From: JAEUIG01 sp046349775
Lineage (GTDB): Bacteria; Planctomycetota; Planctomycetia; Planctomycetales; Planctomycetaceae
Length of the DNA: 52,638 nt
Reading direction: 5' to 3'
Assembly (NCBI GenBank): GCA_046349775.1
Contig: JAXMBS010000040.1
Span: 1 to 52,638, forward strand
A program made the translations under genes and the position numbers. Below are positions 1-9,368 of this stretch, piece after piece. The notes below the pieces were generated by a model. It saw only the letters and a program-made list of their open reading frames with translations. It did no database searches and was not told the origin of the DNA. The stretch's first letter is position 1, and every line of letters starts with the position of its first letter.

Positions 1-2
1 TG

Positions 3-1271
3 GAGGGGGTCCACGTGCTGATCGTCGACGACAATGCCACGAACCGCCGCATCGTCGCCGAGCATTGCCGGAACTGGCGGATGCTGCCGGACATGGCGCC
101 CGATGCCGCCACGGCGCTCCGCATGCTGCATGAGGCCTTCAACGCCGGCCGACCCTATGATCTGCTGCTGACCGACGCCGGCATGCCCGAAGTCGACGGC
201 TTCACACTCTGCCGGCAGATCGCCGCCGACGCGTCGGTCGGCAGCACCGTCATCATGATGCTCTCCTCGTACGATCGCGACGCCGACGCCGCACGCTGCG
301 CCGATCTCGGCATCTCGGCGTATCTCGTGAAGCCGTTCAAACAGTCCGAGTTGTTCGATGCCATCGCCCGTTCACTCGGAGCGCAGGTCGATTCCCCGGA
401 GCGCAAATCCGCGGACCCGGCGGAGCCGCCGCTCCCCGCCGTGCGACCGCTGCACCTGCTGCTGGCGGAGGACAGCCTGGCGAACCAGAAACTGGCTGTC
501 GGCCTGCTGTCGAAGTGGGGCCACACGCTGCACGTCGTCGACAACGGGCGGGCCGCCGTCGAGGCCGTTCGCAACTCCCGGTTCGACGCCGTTCTGATGG
601 ACGTGCAGATGCCCGAAATGGATGGGCTCCAGGCGACGCGCGCCATTCGCGAATGGGAGCGGCCGACGGGCCGGCGGATTCCCATCATCGCCATGACGGC
701 GCATGCCATGAAAGGCGACCGCGAGCGCTGCCTGAGCATGGGCATGGACGCGTATGTCTCCAAGCCGATTCGGCCGAACGATATTGCCGCGGCGCTCTCG
801 GCGTTCTTCCCCGCACCCGACGCACCGCAGTCCGCGCCGCCGACCCCCGAACAACCACCAGGCGCAGCGGCTCCACACGCTGCCACGGCGACGACCTCGG
901 CTGTGGACCTTGCCCAGGCCGTCGACTGGGGGCACGCGCTGAAAGCCACGCAGGGGGACGCAACCCTTTTGCGGGAAGTCGCGGAAGTCTGTGTCCAGGA
1001 GTTGCCGACGTTGAGCCGGAATTTCACCGAGGCGTTGCAGCGCGGCGACGCACCCACGGCCACGCGAATGGCGCATACGATCAAGGGGAACCTGCGGACG
1101 TTCAGCGGCCGCGGCATGGATGTCGCCGAGCAGTTGGAGCAGGCGGCCCGGTCCGGCGACTTTGCCGCCGCAGGCAGGCTGTTCGAGACTCTGAAGCCGG
1201 ACCTGGCCGCCGTCGAACAGGCGCTCCGCGACTACGTGCACCGCCCTCCGTCAGCGGGCGGTGGACCTTGA
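3..1271 (+). CDS. Hybrid sensor histidine kinase, C-terminal part (REC-REC-HPt), truncated by window edge
   Basis: Phosphorelay protein acting in the cytoplasm. The frame is open to the left edge, so the sensor and kinase domains lie outside the window. Numbering from the Leu codon at 18 counted as residue 2, the first receiver domain spans about 1-118 with phospho-acceptor Asp54 (LLTDAGMPEVDG) and Lys106 (VKPF). The second receiver spans about 146-266 with Asp196 (LMDVQMPEMDG) and Lys250 (SKPI). A Pro/Ala linker at 267-295 leads to an HPt domain at about 300-405 with phospho-His354 in MAHTIKGN. This order is that of BarA/TorS-like hybrid kinases. There is no start codon in the window; the GTG at 15 is an internal Val. 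The output regulator is not visible here. Confidence 0.9.
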   Translation, partial: EGVHVLIVDDNATNRRIVAEHCRNWRMLPDMAPDAATALRMLHEAFNAGRPYDLLLTDAGMPEVDGFTLCRQIAADASVGSTVIMMLSSYDRDADAARCADLGISAYLVKPFKQSELFDAIARSLGAQVDSPERKSADPAEPPLPAVRPLHLLLAEDSLANQKLAVGLLSKWGHTLHVVDNGRAAVEAVRNSRFDAVLMDVQMPEMDGLQATRAIREWERPTGRRIPIIAMTAHAMKGDRERCLSMGMDAYVSKPIRPNDIAAALSAFFPAPDAPQSAPPTPEQPPGAAAPHAATATTSAVDLAQAVDWGHALKATQGDATLLREVAEVCVQELPTLSRNFTEALQRGDAPTATRMAHTIKGNLRTFSGRGMDVAEQLEQAARSGDFAAAGRLFETLKPDLAAVEQALRDYVHRPPSAGGGP

Positions 1272-1516
1272 GCGGTTGAGCAAGCAGCCCTCGGAGATGT
1301 TAGGCCGATGGATGGAGAGACGGAGTTTCGGTCTCGGACCGTGTCGTACAACCGGCACGATTGTCACAGGCAGCAGGTGGATGGCGACCCGGCCGATCGA
1401 ACTCCCCACCGATGCCTGAGTTTCCGCGGGGCGATTCCGCCGGCGGGCGAATCCTGGGCTATTCTTGAGCGGTCATTTCGGCCTGCGCTGCGCGCATTCC
1501 CGTCTGCTGGAGTTCC

Positions 1517-1687
1517 ATGTTGTTCCCGCTCGCCTCGGTGTCCGAAACCGTCGGGTACTACTTCCGGTTCTATCGCAACTACGCGATCGACCGCTGGGAT
1601 GCGCTCTCGCCAATGGAGTATGGCGTCCTGTTGATTTCGATCGGCATGTTCGGCTGGCTGCTCATGAAAAACACCGGCCGCCGCTGA
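1517..1687 (+). CDS. Small single-pass membrane protein, planctomycete type
   Basis: A 56-residue protein starting at ATG 1517 and ending at TGA 1685. The first half is aromatic and charged (TVGYYFRFYRNYAIDRWD). It is followed by SPMEYG and one hydrophobic segment at about residues 36-50 (VLLISIGMFGWLLM), with a basic KNTGRR tail. The codon use and this motif pattern recall small conserved planctomycete membrane proteins of unknown function; that resemblance is from memory. It lies between the kinase gene and the permease gene, on the same strand as both. No function is assigned. The overlapping longer ORFs in other frames have no protein-like composition. Confidence 0.6.
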   Translation: MLFPLASVSETVGYYFRFYRNYAIDRWDALSPMEYGVLLISIGMFGWLLMKNTGRR

Positions 1688-1804
1688 ACTGCTGCGCTCC
1701 ACCGTGGTCTGGAATTCAGCCCACCGCTCCTGCTCTTTGCTGCCGGCTTTGCTGAACTTGCGCCGCCTGACCGCACGATGGTCAATCGCAAGCGCAATCT
1801 CGAA

Positions 1805-1888
1805 TAATCGAGCCGCTAGCCGATCGCGGCGCCGCTTTTCGAATTTCAACATTCGGGTTTCGAATTTCGGAATTCGGCGGCTCGATTA
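1805..1888. repeat. Heptamer word array (TTCGAAT type) flanked by a 12-bp inverted repeat
   Basis: Six consecutive 7-nt words beginning TTC lie in perfect phase from 1838 to 1879 (TTCGAAT, TTCAACA and variants). The array sits inside the inverted repeat TAATCGAGCCGC (1805-1816) and its complement (1877-1888), so the transcript could fold. It lies in the leader of the FtsX-type permease gene, about 50 bases before its GTG start. It belongs to the window-wide family of constant-length word arrays. Confidence 0.75.
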
Positions 1889-1941
1889 ACCATCCACGGT
1901 GAACCCCTCGCCCCTCCCCCCTTAGCCCGCGTCCCCTTCTG

Positions 1942-4308
1942 GTGTCCGCCCTCAACCGCAAGCTGGTCCGCAACATCCTGCAGATGAAAGGGCAGGTCAT
2001 CGCGATCTGCCTGGTCATTGCCTGCGGCATCGGCGCGTACGTAATGGCAGTCTCCACGATGGAGTCCCTCATGGGGACCATGGATCGCTATTACCAGCGG
2101 TACCGGTTCGCGCACGTGTTCGCCGGCATGAAGCGCGCGCCGCTCTCGCTGGCCGACCGCATGTCCGCCATTCCCGGAGTTGCGCAGGTCTATCCCCGCG
2201 TCATCCAGGACGTCACCCTCGACATCGAGGGCTTTCCCGATCCGGCCATCGGCCGACTGATGTCGGTGCCGGATTTCGGCAAGCCGCCGCTGAACAACCT
2301 GCACCTGCGCGGCGGCCGCTGGATGGAGCCCGGTCACGGCAGCGAGGTGCTCGTCAGCGAGGCATTCGCCGACGCCCACCACCTGCGTCCCGGCGACACC
2401 ATCCGCGCGATCCTCAACGGCCGCAAGAAAGAGTTGACGATCGTCGGCACGGCCATCACGCCGGAATACATCTTTGAAATCCGCGAAGGGGACGTTCTGC
2501 CGGACACCAAGCGGTTCGGGCTGTTCTGGATGGCGTACACCGACCTGGCGTCGGCGTTCGACATGGATGGCGCGTTCAACAATGTCGTCCTCGCCACGAC
2601 GCATAGCGCGTCCACGCCCGATGTGCTCCGGCGTCTCGACGATCTGATCGAGCCGTACGGGGGGCTGGGCGCGTATGCCCGCGAAGACCAGATTTCGCAC
2701 CAGTACCTCAACAATGAACTGCACCAGCTCGAAAGCATGGCCCACATCGTGCCGACGATCTTTCTGTCGGTCGCCGCATTTCTGTTGAACGTCGTGCTCA
2801 CGCGGCTGATCAGCACGCAGCGCGAGGAAATCGCCTCGCTCAAGGCGCTCGGCTACACCGGGCGGGAGATCGGCTGGCACTACATCAAGCTCATGGCCCT
2901 GATTGTCACGGTCGGCACGATCCTCGGCACGCTGGTCGGCGCCTGGATGGGCCGCGGCCTCACCAACCTGTACCTCGCGTTCTATCGCTTCCCGGTGCTG
3001 GAGTTCCGGTTCGAGCCGTCGGTCGTCGTCAGCTCGCTCGCCATCAGCCTGGTCGCCGGCGTCATCGGGACTTACGCCGCCGTCCGCCAGGCGGTGAAGC
3101 TGCCGCCGGCCGAAGCCATGCGCCCCGCCGCTCCCGCAGAGTTCAAGCCGACGATCATGGAACGGCTCGGCCTGCACTGGCTGTTCTCCCAGACCGCACG
3201 GATCATTGTCCGCAATCTGGAGCGCAAACCGCTCAAGGCCGGACTGTCCGTCCTCGGCATCTCGACCGCGATCGCCGTGATGGTCGTCGGCGGCTATATG
3301 AAGGATTCGATCGACTACTCCATCGATATCCAGTTCGCGCATTCCCAGCGTCAGGACGTGCTGGTCGCATTCGTCGAGCCGCTGACGACGGCCGCGGCGT
3401 ACGAAGTCGAGCACCTGCCGGGCGTGCGGCGGTCGGAGACGTTCCGTTCGGTCCCGGCCCGGTTCCGCGCCGGTCATCGTTCGCGCCGGCTGGCCATCAT
3501 GGGGATCCGGCCCGACGGCCAGCTCTTTGTCCCGACGAACATTGACGGCACTTCAGTCCCGATCCCTGACGACGGGCTGTTGATCTCCCGCGTCCTGGGG
3601 GAAATCCTGCACGTCAAACCGGGCGACCACCTGCAGGCGGAAGTCCTCACCGGCCGCCGTCCGCATCTGACGTTGCTGGTCTCCGGCCTCATCGACGATT
3701 CGTCCGGTCTGGCTGCGTATATGCATGTCGACAAGCTCCACCAGGTCATGGAGGAGCAGGGGGACATCTCCGGCGCGTACCTGCTCGTCGATCAGGACCA
3801 GGTCCCCAAACTGTTCCGGCAGCTCAAGAGCACGCCGCGGGTGGCCAGCGTGATGATCAAGAAGGCGGCCGTCGAAAGCTTCAACGACACGATCGCCAAG
3901 AACCTCATGACGATCCAGACGTTCAACGCGATTTTCGGGACGGTGATTGCCTTCGGCGTCGTCTACAACAGTGCCCGCGTGTCGCTCTCCGAACGCAGCC
4001 GCGAGCTGGCCACGTTGCGGGTGATGGGCTTCACGCGCGGCGAAATCTCCATAATTCTCCTCGGCGAACTGGGCGTTCTCGTGTCGCTGGCCATCATTCC
4101 GGGACTGTTCATGGGCTACGGTTTTGTCTGGTGGTCCAGCCGCAGTATGGTCGAGACCGAACTGTTCCGCATTCCGCTGGTCATCGCCCCGTCCACGTAC
4201 GGCCGAGCCGTATTGACAGTCGTCTTCGCAGCCGTGATCTCCGGGCTGATGGTTCGCCGCCGCCTCGACCAGCTGGACCTCATCGCTGTCCTCAAAACCC
4301 GCGACTGA
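1942..4308 (+). CDS. ABC transporter permease, FtsX/MacB-type duplicated
   Basis: Inner-membrane permease of 788 residues with the duplicated FtsX layout. There is an N-terminal membrane segment at about 17-40, a periplasmic domain of about 230 residues, then three membrane segments at about 270-385. A second membrane segment at about 430-450 follows (LSVLGISTAIAVMVVGGY), then a second periplasmic domain and three more segments at about 655-775. The loops after the membrane segments carry the typical EEIASLKALGYT and RELATLRVMGFT motifs, which are the FtsX contact with an ATPase. The start is GTG at 1942, chosen because MSALNRKLVRNIL begins right before the first membrane segment. The HlyD-like adaptor follows 321 bases downstream, suggesting an export or lipoprotein-type transporter. 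No ATPase gene is adjacent in the window. Confidence 0.9.
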   Translation: MSALNRKLVRNILQMKGQVIAICLVIACGIGAYVMAVSTMESLMGTMDRYYQRYRFAHVFAGMKRAPLSLADRMSAIPGVAQVYPRVIQDVTLDIEGFPDPAIGRLMSVPDFGKPPLNNLHLRGGRWMEPGHGSEVLVSEAFADAHHLRPGDTIRAILNGRKKELTIVGTAITPEYIFEIREGDVLPDTKRFGLFWMAYTDLASAFDMDGAFNNVVLATTHSASTPDVLRRLDDLIEPYGGLGAYAREDQISHQYLNNELHQLESMAHIVPTIFLSVAAFLLNVVLTRLISTQREEIASLKALGYTGREIGWHYIKLMALIVTVGTILGTLVGAWMGRGLTNLYLAFYRFPVLEFRFEPSVVVSSLAISLVAGVIGTYAAVRQAVKLPPAEAMRPAAPAEFKPTIMERLGLHWLFSQTARIIVRNLERKPLKAGLSVLGISTAIAVMVVGGYMKDSIDYSIDIQFAHSQRQDVLVAFVEPLTTAAAYEVEHLPGVRRSETFRSVPARFRAGHRSRRLAIMGIRPDGQLFVPTNIDGTSVPIPDDGLLISRVLGEILHVKPGDHLQAEVLTGRRPHLTLLVSGLIDDSSGLAAYMHVDKLHQVMEEQGDISGAYLLVDQDQVPKLFRQLKSTPRVASVMIKKAAVESFNDTIAKNLMTIQTFNAIFGTVIAFGVVYNSARVSLSERSRELATLRVMGFTRGEISIILLGELGVLVSLAIIPGLFMGYGFVWWSSRSMVETELFRIPLVIAPSTYGRAVLTVVFAAVISGLMVRRRLDQLDLIAVLKTRD

Positions 4309-4323
4309 GCGGTCAAGGAACAA

Positions 4324-4500
4324 AACAGAAGTTAACAGAGTCAACGGAGGATACGGTGGGACGTCAGCATTGCAGGCGAGAACTTTCGCATCCATGCCTC
4401 TGGATGAGCGATTAATCTTGGGTTACTGCGACGCAGCACACGGCGACTCCGTGTTCTCCGTTCCCTCTGTTGCCTCCTGTTTTTCCGTCCTTTCCTGCGG
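4324..4500. repeat. Nonamer word array in two inverted arms
   Basis: This 321-base gap holds no gene. The left arm (4324-4359) is four 9-nt words carrying an ACAGAG or ACGGAG core. The right arm (4447-4500) is six 9-nt words with the complementary CTCCGT or CTCTGT core. The arms are about 90 bases apart and complementary enough to pair. They sit between the permease stop and the adaptor start. The period is 9 in both arms, unlike the 7-nt arrays elsewhere in the window. Confidence 0.65.
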
Positions 4501-4629
4501 TGTGGCGCCCTCCGTCTCAAGAACAGGAACGCGCCGCCGAACTGCGATAACCGGTCTGGTGTCCGGCTACAGTACATCCGAGAATCTCCCGTTCGTCGTC
4601 TGCCCGTCGCCTGACGGACTCCCCCGTCC

Positions 4630-5850
4630 ATGAAGCTTGTCCGTCGCCTGCTGCTGGGACTCCTCGGACTCGTCGTCCTCGGCGGGCTCGTTTACGCGTT
4701 CCTCCCGCAACCGGTTCCTGCCGATACCGCCGTCATCAGTCGCGGTCCGCTCAGCGTGACCGTCAACGAAGACGGCAAAACCCGCATCCGCGAGCGATAC
4801 GTCGTCTCGACGCCGCTGGCCGGCCAGTTGCGGCGGGTCGAGTTGGAACCGGGCGATCCAGTGCGGGCGAGCGAGACCGTTCTCGCCACGATCCTGCCGG
4901 ATACCCCCAAGCTGCTGGACCCGCGCGAACGCGCCGAAGCGGAGGCCCGCGTCAGCGCCGCCGAGGCTGCCGTCAGCCGGGCGAAGACCAACATCGAATC
5001 GGCCAAGGTGGCCGAGGAGGTCGCCGCCAGCCAGTTCGAGCGCATTCGCCGGCTCGAAGAACGCAGCGCCGCATCCGAACAGCGTCTCGAAGAGGTGACG
5101 CTGACGATGCGGGCCCGCCAGGAGGAACACCGCTCCGCGCAGTTTTCGCTGCAGATCGCGGAGTTCGAGCTCGCACAGGCGAAAGCCGCGCTGCAGCGCT
5201 TTGAGCCGCCGGGCGCGGAGCAACCGGCCGGCGCCGGAGAGCAGTACCACTTCGAAATTCGCTCACCCATCAGCGGGCGCGTCCTGCGTGTCCTGCAGAA
5301 GAGTGCCGCCGTTCTCGCCTCCGGCACGCCGATCCTGGAACTCGGCGATCCGACCAATCTCGAACTGGAAGTCGACGTCCTCTCCACCGACGCCGTCAAA
5401 ATCGAACCGGGGGACAAGATCCGACTCGAGCACTGGGGGGGCGACGAACCGCTGACCGGCGTCGTCCGGCTGATCGAGCCGGCGGCGTTCACAAAGATTT
5501 CCGCGCTCGGCGTCGAAGAGCAGCGCGTCTATGTCATCGGCGATCTGACTGTCACCGACGCCCAGCGGGCGCGGTTGGGAGACGCTTTCCGATTCGAGGC
5601 CCGGATCGTCGTCTGGGAGGAGAACGACGTGCTCCAGTGTCCGACGTCGGCGCTGTTCCGCCAGGAGGACCGCTGGGCTGTGTTCGTCCTCGAGAACAAC
5701 CGCGCCGTGCTGCGCACGGTCCAGCTCGGCCATCGGAATGCCGATGCCGCCCAGATTCTCGATGGCATCAAAGAGGGCGAACGCGTCATCATCTATCCCA
5801 GCGACCGCGTCCAGCCCGGCGTCGCCATCGCCGTCCGCAACGGAAGGTAA
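4630..5850 (+). CDS. HlyD/RND-type periplasmic adaptor (membrane fusion protein)
   Basis: Adaptor of 406 residues that would bridge an inner-membrane transporter to the outer envelope. It has an N-terminal membrane anchor at about residues 6-26 (LLGLLGLVVLGGLVYAFL), a first lipoyl half, and a long Ala/Glu-rich coiled-coil hairpin at about 95-195. The second lipoyl half follows (IRSPISGRVLRVLQKSAAV), then a beta-barrel and a membrane-proximal domain ending in GVAIAVRNGR. The ATG start at 4630 directly precedes the anchor. It probably works with the FtsX-type permease upstream, as in MacA/MacB-like or DevB/DevC systems; this partner assignment is inferred from adjacency. The stop codon directly abuts an octamer repeat. 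Confidence 0.88.
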   Translation: MKLVRRLLLGLLGLVVLGGLVYAFLPQPVPADTAVISRGPLSVTVNEDGKTRIRERYVVSTPLAGQLRRVELEPGDPVRASETVLATILPDTPKLLDPRERAEAEARVSAAEAAVSRAKTNIESAKVAEEVAASQFERIRRLEERSAASEQRLEEVTLTMRARQEEHRSAQFSLQIAEFELAQAKAALQRFEPPGAEQPAGAGEQYHFEIRSPISGRVLRVLQKSAAVLASGTPILELGDPTNLELEVDVLSTDAVKIEPGDKIRLEHWGGDEPLTGVVRLIEPAAFTKISALGVEEQRVYVIGDLTVTDAQRARLGDAFRFEARIVVWEENDVLQCPTSALFRQEDRWAVFVLENNRAVLRTVQLGHRNADAAQILDGIKEGERVIIYPSDRVQPGVAIAVRNGR

Positions 5851-6003
5851 ATTCGACGCAAAGGCGCGGAGACGCAAAGACGCGCTGAGACAGACAAAAC
5901 TTGCAGAGGCATCGCTTGCGGCCTACTGAGATGTGGGGCGGCATCTCTGATATTTAATGGCCTTCTTTGCGCGTCTTTGCGTCTCCGCGTCTTTGCGTCA
6001 AAT
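5851..6003. repeat. Octamer word inverted repeat between convergent genes
   Basis: The left arm at 5851-5885 and right arm at 5969-6003 are 35 nt each and complementary apart from two or three mismatches. Each arm is built of 8-nt words such as ACGCAAAG and GCGCGGAG. The arms enclose about 80 bases. The array begins at the base after the adaptor stop codon and ends a few bases before the stop of the convergent hydrolase gene. A bidirectional terminator or mRNA 3' end structure is plausible, but there is no T-tract. Confidence 0.75.
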
Positions 6004-6009
6004 CCTTAC

Positions 6010-8530
6010 TTATCGCGAAGGTGCCGGCCAATTGAGGTGCCGATGCAGGAAGTCATACGTCCCCACGCCGTTGATCGTGTGCGGGCCGTTGAAGACTTCC
6101 ATCTCGGTGTCGCCGCCGATGCCGAGCTTGTCGTAGTGCCGCTTCACTTTGGCGAACTCCCACGCCACCCACTCGTCCGGCGCGACGCCGTCGTCGTGCC
6201 CGCGCTCCACCATGAACGGCCGCGGGGTCATCAGGTACGACAGCTCCGCATAATTCGCCACGTGCCCCATGTTCCACTCGAAGATTTCGTACTCGCCGGT
6301 GAACACGTACGAGTACCGGTCCTCGCTGCTGGCATTCTTCCGGACCCAGTCGTTGTAGTCGGCCGAGCAGATGGAGAGGCAATAACCCGGGCTAAGGGCT
6401 GAGGGCTGAGGGTCAAGGGCGTTTGCGTCGGTGCCCTGCCCCTTGGCCATTGCCCCTCCCCCCTGAGCCAGAATTGGCGGCACCCGCACCGCCGTCTTTC
6501 CACCGTACGACAAACCGTAAAACGCGATCCGTTCCGGATCGACATACGGCAACGAGGCGAGGAACTCCAGCGTCCGTTTGTGCTGCGGAATGATGTAGCT
6601 GAACAGCGAGCGGCCCATCGGGTTGCTCTTCCGCTGGATGTGCCGGAAGGCGTCGGTGCCGCGATACGGATTCTGCGGTGCGTACGTGATGAACCCGCGT
6701 TTGCAGAGTTCCGTCGCGAACCCCTTGTAATACTTCCAGTCTTGAGTATTCGCATCGGTCGTGATCGTCGACATCGGCGTCCCTTCCAGCCCATGCTGGC
6801 AGACGACGACCGGCCGTTGTTCGCCGGGCTTGAGGTCCTTCGGGATCAGCAGGATGCCGCCCGCGATCACTCCCCAGTCCTGGCCGACCGCGAAGAAGTC
6901 CTTATCGACCGCCAGCGGCTTGGCGCAGGTCCGCCCCGGCCGGCATCGGCCGCTCGTTGCTTTCCCCCGGGAACAGATCGAGCACCACTTCGTACCCGAC
7001 GTGCGTCGGTTCGTCGATCACTTTTCGCGTGCGCGGGTTCAGCGGGATCGTCGGTTCGGGTAGCCGGCCGATCAGTGTGTCGTAGACCCACTCGCGATAC
7101 TCGTCGAGTGACTTGGTCGCGGTCTCGAGATTCGTCCGGTCGACTTTGGCCCACACCTTGTCGCCTTGTCACTGGCGTGCATCAGCCGCTGCGTGAAGCG
7201 GTTGAGTTCGTCGACCTCGCGGTGCTCTCGGCGTTCGAGGACATCTTGATTGACGAATGCGGTCTCGATTTCGCGTAACGGCGCCGGGTCACCGACGCCA
7301 AGTTCTTCAGGAGCGAGGTCAACAAGTCTTCGCTGCCGCCGTAACCCACATCACCGTCCAATAATTGCAGGCGGTCATCGAACCCCGTGCCGCTTCATAG
7401 AACTTGTACGCTCGCTCGAATTCACGTCTTACGGAGGCCGGATTCGACATGACAATCCGCCCAAGCGCCGCCACCGCCGCTGCGGCCCTCAGTGACGGCC
7501 GGCGGACCAGTCACTTCATGGACCGACGCGAGTTCGATGAGGAGTGGGCGCGGTGCGATCAGACTCGCAATTTCCGCGTCTCCAAATTCCGTGAGCTGGC
7601 TCCAGATGTTCCGGTAGATCGGCCCTGCCAGACTGCTTCGCGCTCGTTGAAGTATCCGCTGACCGTGCACACGTCGATGCGTGGATCGGCCGCCGCCGCG
7701 AGCATCGCAATCAGGCCCTCCTTCGCCGATTCCCACCACGGCCACAGGCGCGTCCGCGATGTCCTCGGCGTCCAGAGCAGCCAGCACCTTCTGGACCTCG
7801 TAGCCGACGATATGTCGGCCCATTTCAAACGCCATCCGATAAATGAACTCGCGATGCGGCTGATTGGTGAATCGAATGTCCGGGTGACCGGAGTAGGTCG
7901 CCTTCCGTGAAATCAGGGCCGGCACGAGGACTCGGCAGCCGCTCTCCGCCAGGCGGCGTGCGATTTGGAAGTCAGCCGGCACTCCTCGCAAGCGCCGCCA
8001 AACAGCGCTTCCGGGGACTGGTCGGCATCCGGAATGACGATAACGAGAGGGGTACGAATGTCTGCCCCACCCACATCGGGATCGTACCCCTCGCCTCGCA
8101 TTCCATATCCGTACACGCCGTCTAATACATCCCAGATGCAACTTGTCGCGCTGAAAATCCTCTTCTCACCACCCACCTCCCCCTCCGCCCCCGCGATCGA
8201 CGTTGTCTGGGTGTAGTCAATCTGCAACGACTTTACTCGCTCATCCACCGCTCCGATGATCTCCCGGAGCCGCTGCCGGTTCGGCTCCACGCTCTTCTGA
8301 TACGCCTCCGAGCTGCTGTAGTCCCGGTTCCACTTCGCCGCGCGGTGGTTCGGCGAATCGGCCAGCTCGCGCTCCGCGAAGTAATTGATCCCGCGGACCA
8401 TGACGACATCGAGCGGTTCTTCCATGACCAGCGGTGCGGTCCCCGCCATGTGGTCCAGCGTCAGGTCCGGCTGCGCAAACGCCGGCAGCGGCAGCGAGAA
8501 GATCAAAGCGAGCCAGAGCGTCGAACGCAT
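6010..8530 (-). pseudogene. Secreted double alpha/beta-hydrolase (acetylxylan esterase / dienelactone hydrolase type), frame-broken as read
   Basis: One gene of about 840 codons read on the minus strand and spread over three frames. The ATG at 8530 begins a signal peptide (MRSTLWLALIFSLPLPAFAQ). A first hydrolase-like half runs to about 7500, with IARRLAESGCRVLVPALI, EVQKVLAALD and LIAPRPLLIE. A linker with EREHREVDELNRF and LETATKSLDEYREWVYD leads to the second half (6010-7160). That half has VVCQHGLEG, the nucleophile elbow GLSYGGK and the acid/His region FNGPHTINGVG. I see at least five frame breaks, near 7950, 7740, 7470, 7300, 7160 and 6920. A 27-codon heptamer array lies in frame in the second half. 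The breaks look like indel errors, although real decay cannot be excluded. The substrate is probably an acetylated or other esterified carbohydrate, by family only. Confidence 0.7.
6389..6469. repeat. Heptamer array inserted in frame in the esterase gene
   Basis: Heptamers GGGCTGA and close variants (6389-6416) and the complementary CTGCCCC-like words (6435-6469) form an inverted array of 81 bases, exactly 27 codons. On the minus strand it is translated as a low-complexity stretch beginning AQGGGAMAKGQG and ending PQPSALSPG. It lies between the hydrolase core strand VRVPPIL and the next one, YCLSICSADYNDW, where dienelactone-hydrolase-like enzymes normally have a short loop. Confidence 0.75.
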
Positions 8531-8533
8531 GGG

Positions 8534-8877
8534 GGAGATTCCTGAGCAGGCCAAAGCGATCAAGTGCCAACGCATCCGCCGATTTCGATGCCAGAATACC
8601 GGCCGCGCTCCGTCGGCGGAACCGTCCGCCCCGGCGTCAATCTGGCATGGTCCAACAGGCTCGCAGGCTTCTCCCAGCCTGCCAATCTGACCGCATCGGG
8701 GCTAAGCACAGTCTCGCGGTTCTTCTGACTCGCAATCTCCATAACCTCCCTCTCTGTTTAACGTTACCTTCTGTTTCGCCAACCTGGTCTCCCCGCGCCG
8801 CCAACCCTGCTGGTACGCTGTTTGCGTTAGATGTTTGGGAAATTGGAGCGCTCTGACTGCGCTCAGGGGATTTTCGT
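8534..8877. other. Intergenic region between divergent hydrolase and Hsp20 genes
   Basis: No convincing gene. A 60-codon minus-strand ORF starts at ATG 8742 behind a good GGGAGG site and ends at 8560, but its product resembles nothing I recognise. The region should carry the two divergent promoters. I see no clear sigma-70 boxes. Confidence 0.4.
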
Positions 8878-9348
8878 ATGCCCGTCTTCCGCTGGGGAAA
8901 CGCGTTCGACGCGATCCGCGACCTCGAACGTGAAATGGACCGCTGGCTGCGCTCGGTCAATTTCACGATGGAAGGGGTCCGCGCCGGTCGAGCCTATCCG
9001 GCCGTCAACATCTACGAACTCGACGAAGAGTTTCTGCTGACAGCCGAACTGCCCGGTGCGAAAGCGGAGGGATCTGGAGCTCAGCGTCTCCGGCGGCGTC
9101 GTCACGGCCTGCGGCTCGCGGCGAAACGATCCTGACGTTTCCGATGAGCGATTCCGCCGCAGCGAGCCGCCTCGCGCGGAGTTTGGGAACGCACGCTGAC
9201 GCTCCTGCGCGCGTTCGCGAAGAGGACCTCCGCGCCGAGCTGAAATGACGGCGTCCTGAAACTGCATCTGCCCAAGGCCCCGACGCTGCAGCCGCGGCAG
9301 ATTCGCGTCGTCGATCGCAGCCCGCCCGTCACGGAGAGCCGCGCCTGA
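8878..9348 (+). CDS. Small heat-shock protein Hsp20, first tandem copy, frame-disrupted as read
   Basis: ATP-independent holdase of the alpha-crystallin family, cytoplasmic. The frame from ATG 8878 gives a normal N-terminus (FRWGNAFDAIRDLEREMDRW) and the start of the alpha-crystallin domain (VNIYELDEEFLLTAELPGAK). It then breaks at an extra G in the run at 9067. The domain continues in other frames as DLELSVSGG, then RVREEDLRAELN and DGVLKLHLPKAP. A second clear over-call is the AAA at 9244-9246 inside what should be ELNDGVL. The C-terminal PRQIRV motif is the usual IxI-like tail. Two or more single-base indels in homopolymers restore a full gene, so I treat it as a functional gene misread. 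It forms a tandem pair with the next gene. Confidence 0.75.
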
Positions 9349-9368
9349 CGCCGGAGGCCTTGAGTGCC

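Noticed and set aside
1308..1634. 108-codon plus-strand ORF after the kinase gene
   Set aside because: Arg/Ser-rich with no conserved pattern, and overlaps the better-supported small membrane protein in another frame.
1846..3477. 543-codon minus-strand ORF opposite the permease
   Set aside because: Arg/Asp/Gln-rich with no membrane or domain pattern; the plus-strand permease has clear FtsX motifs.
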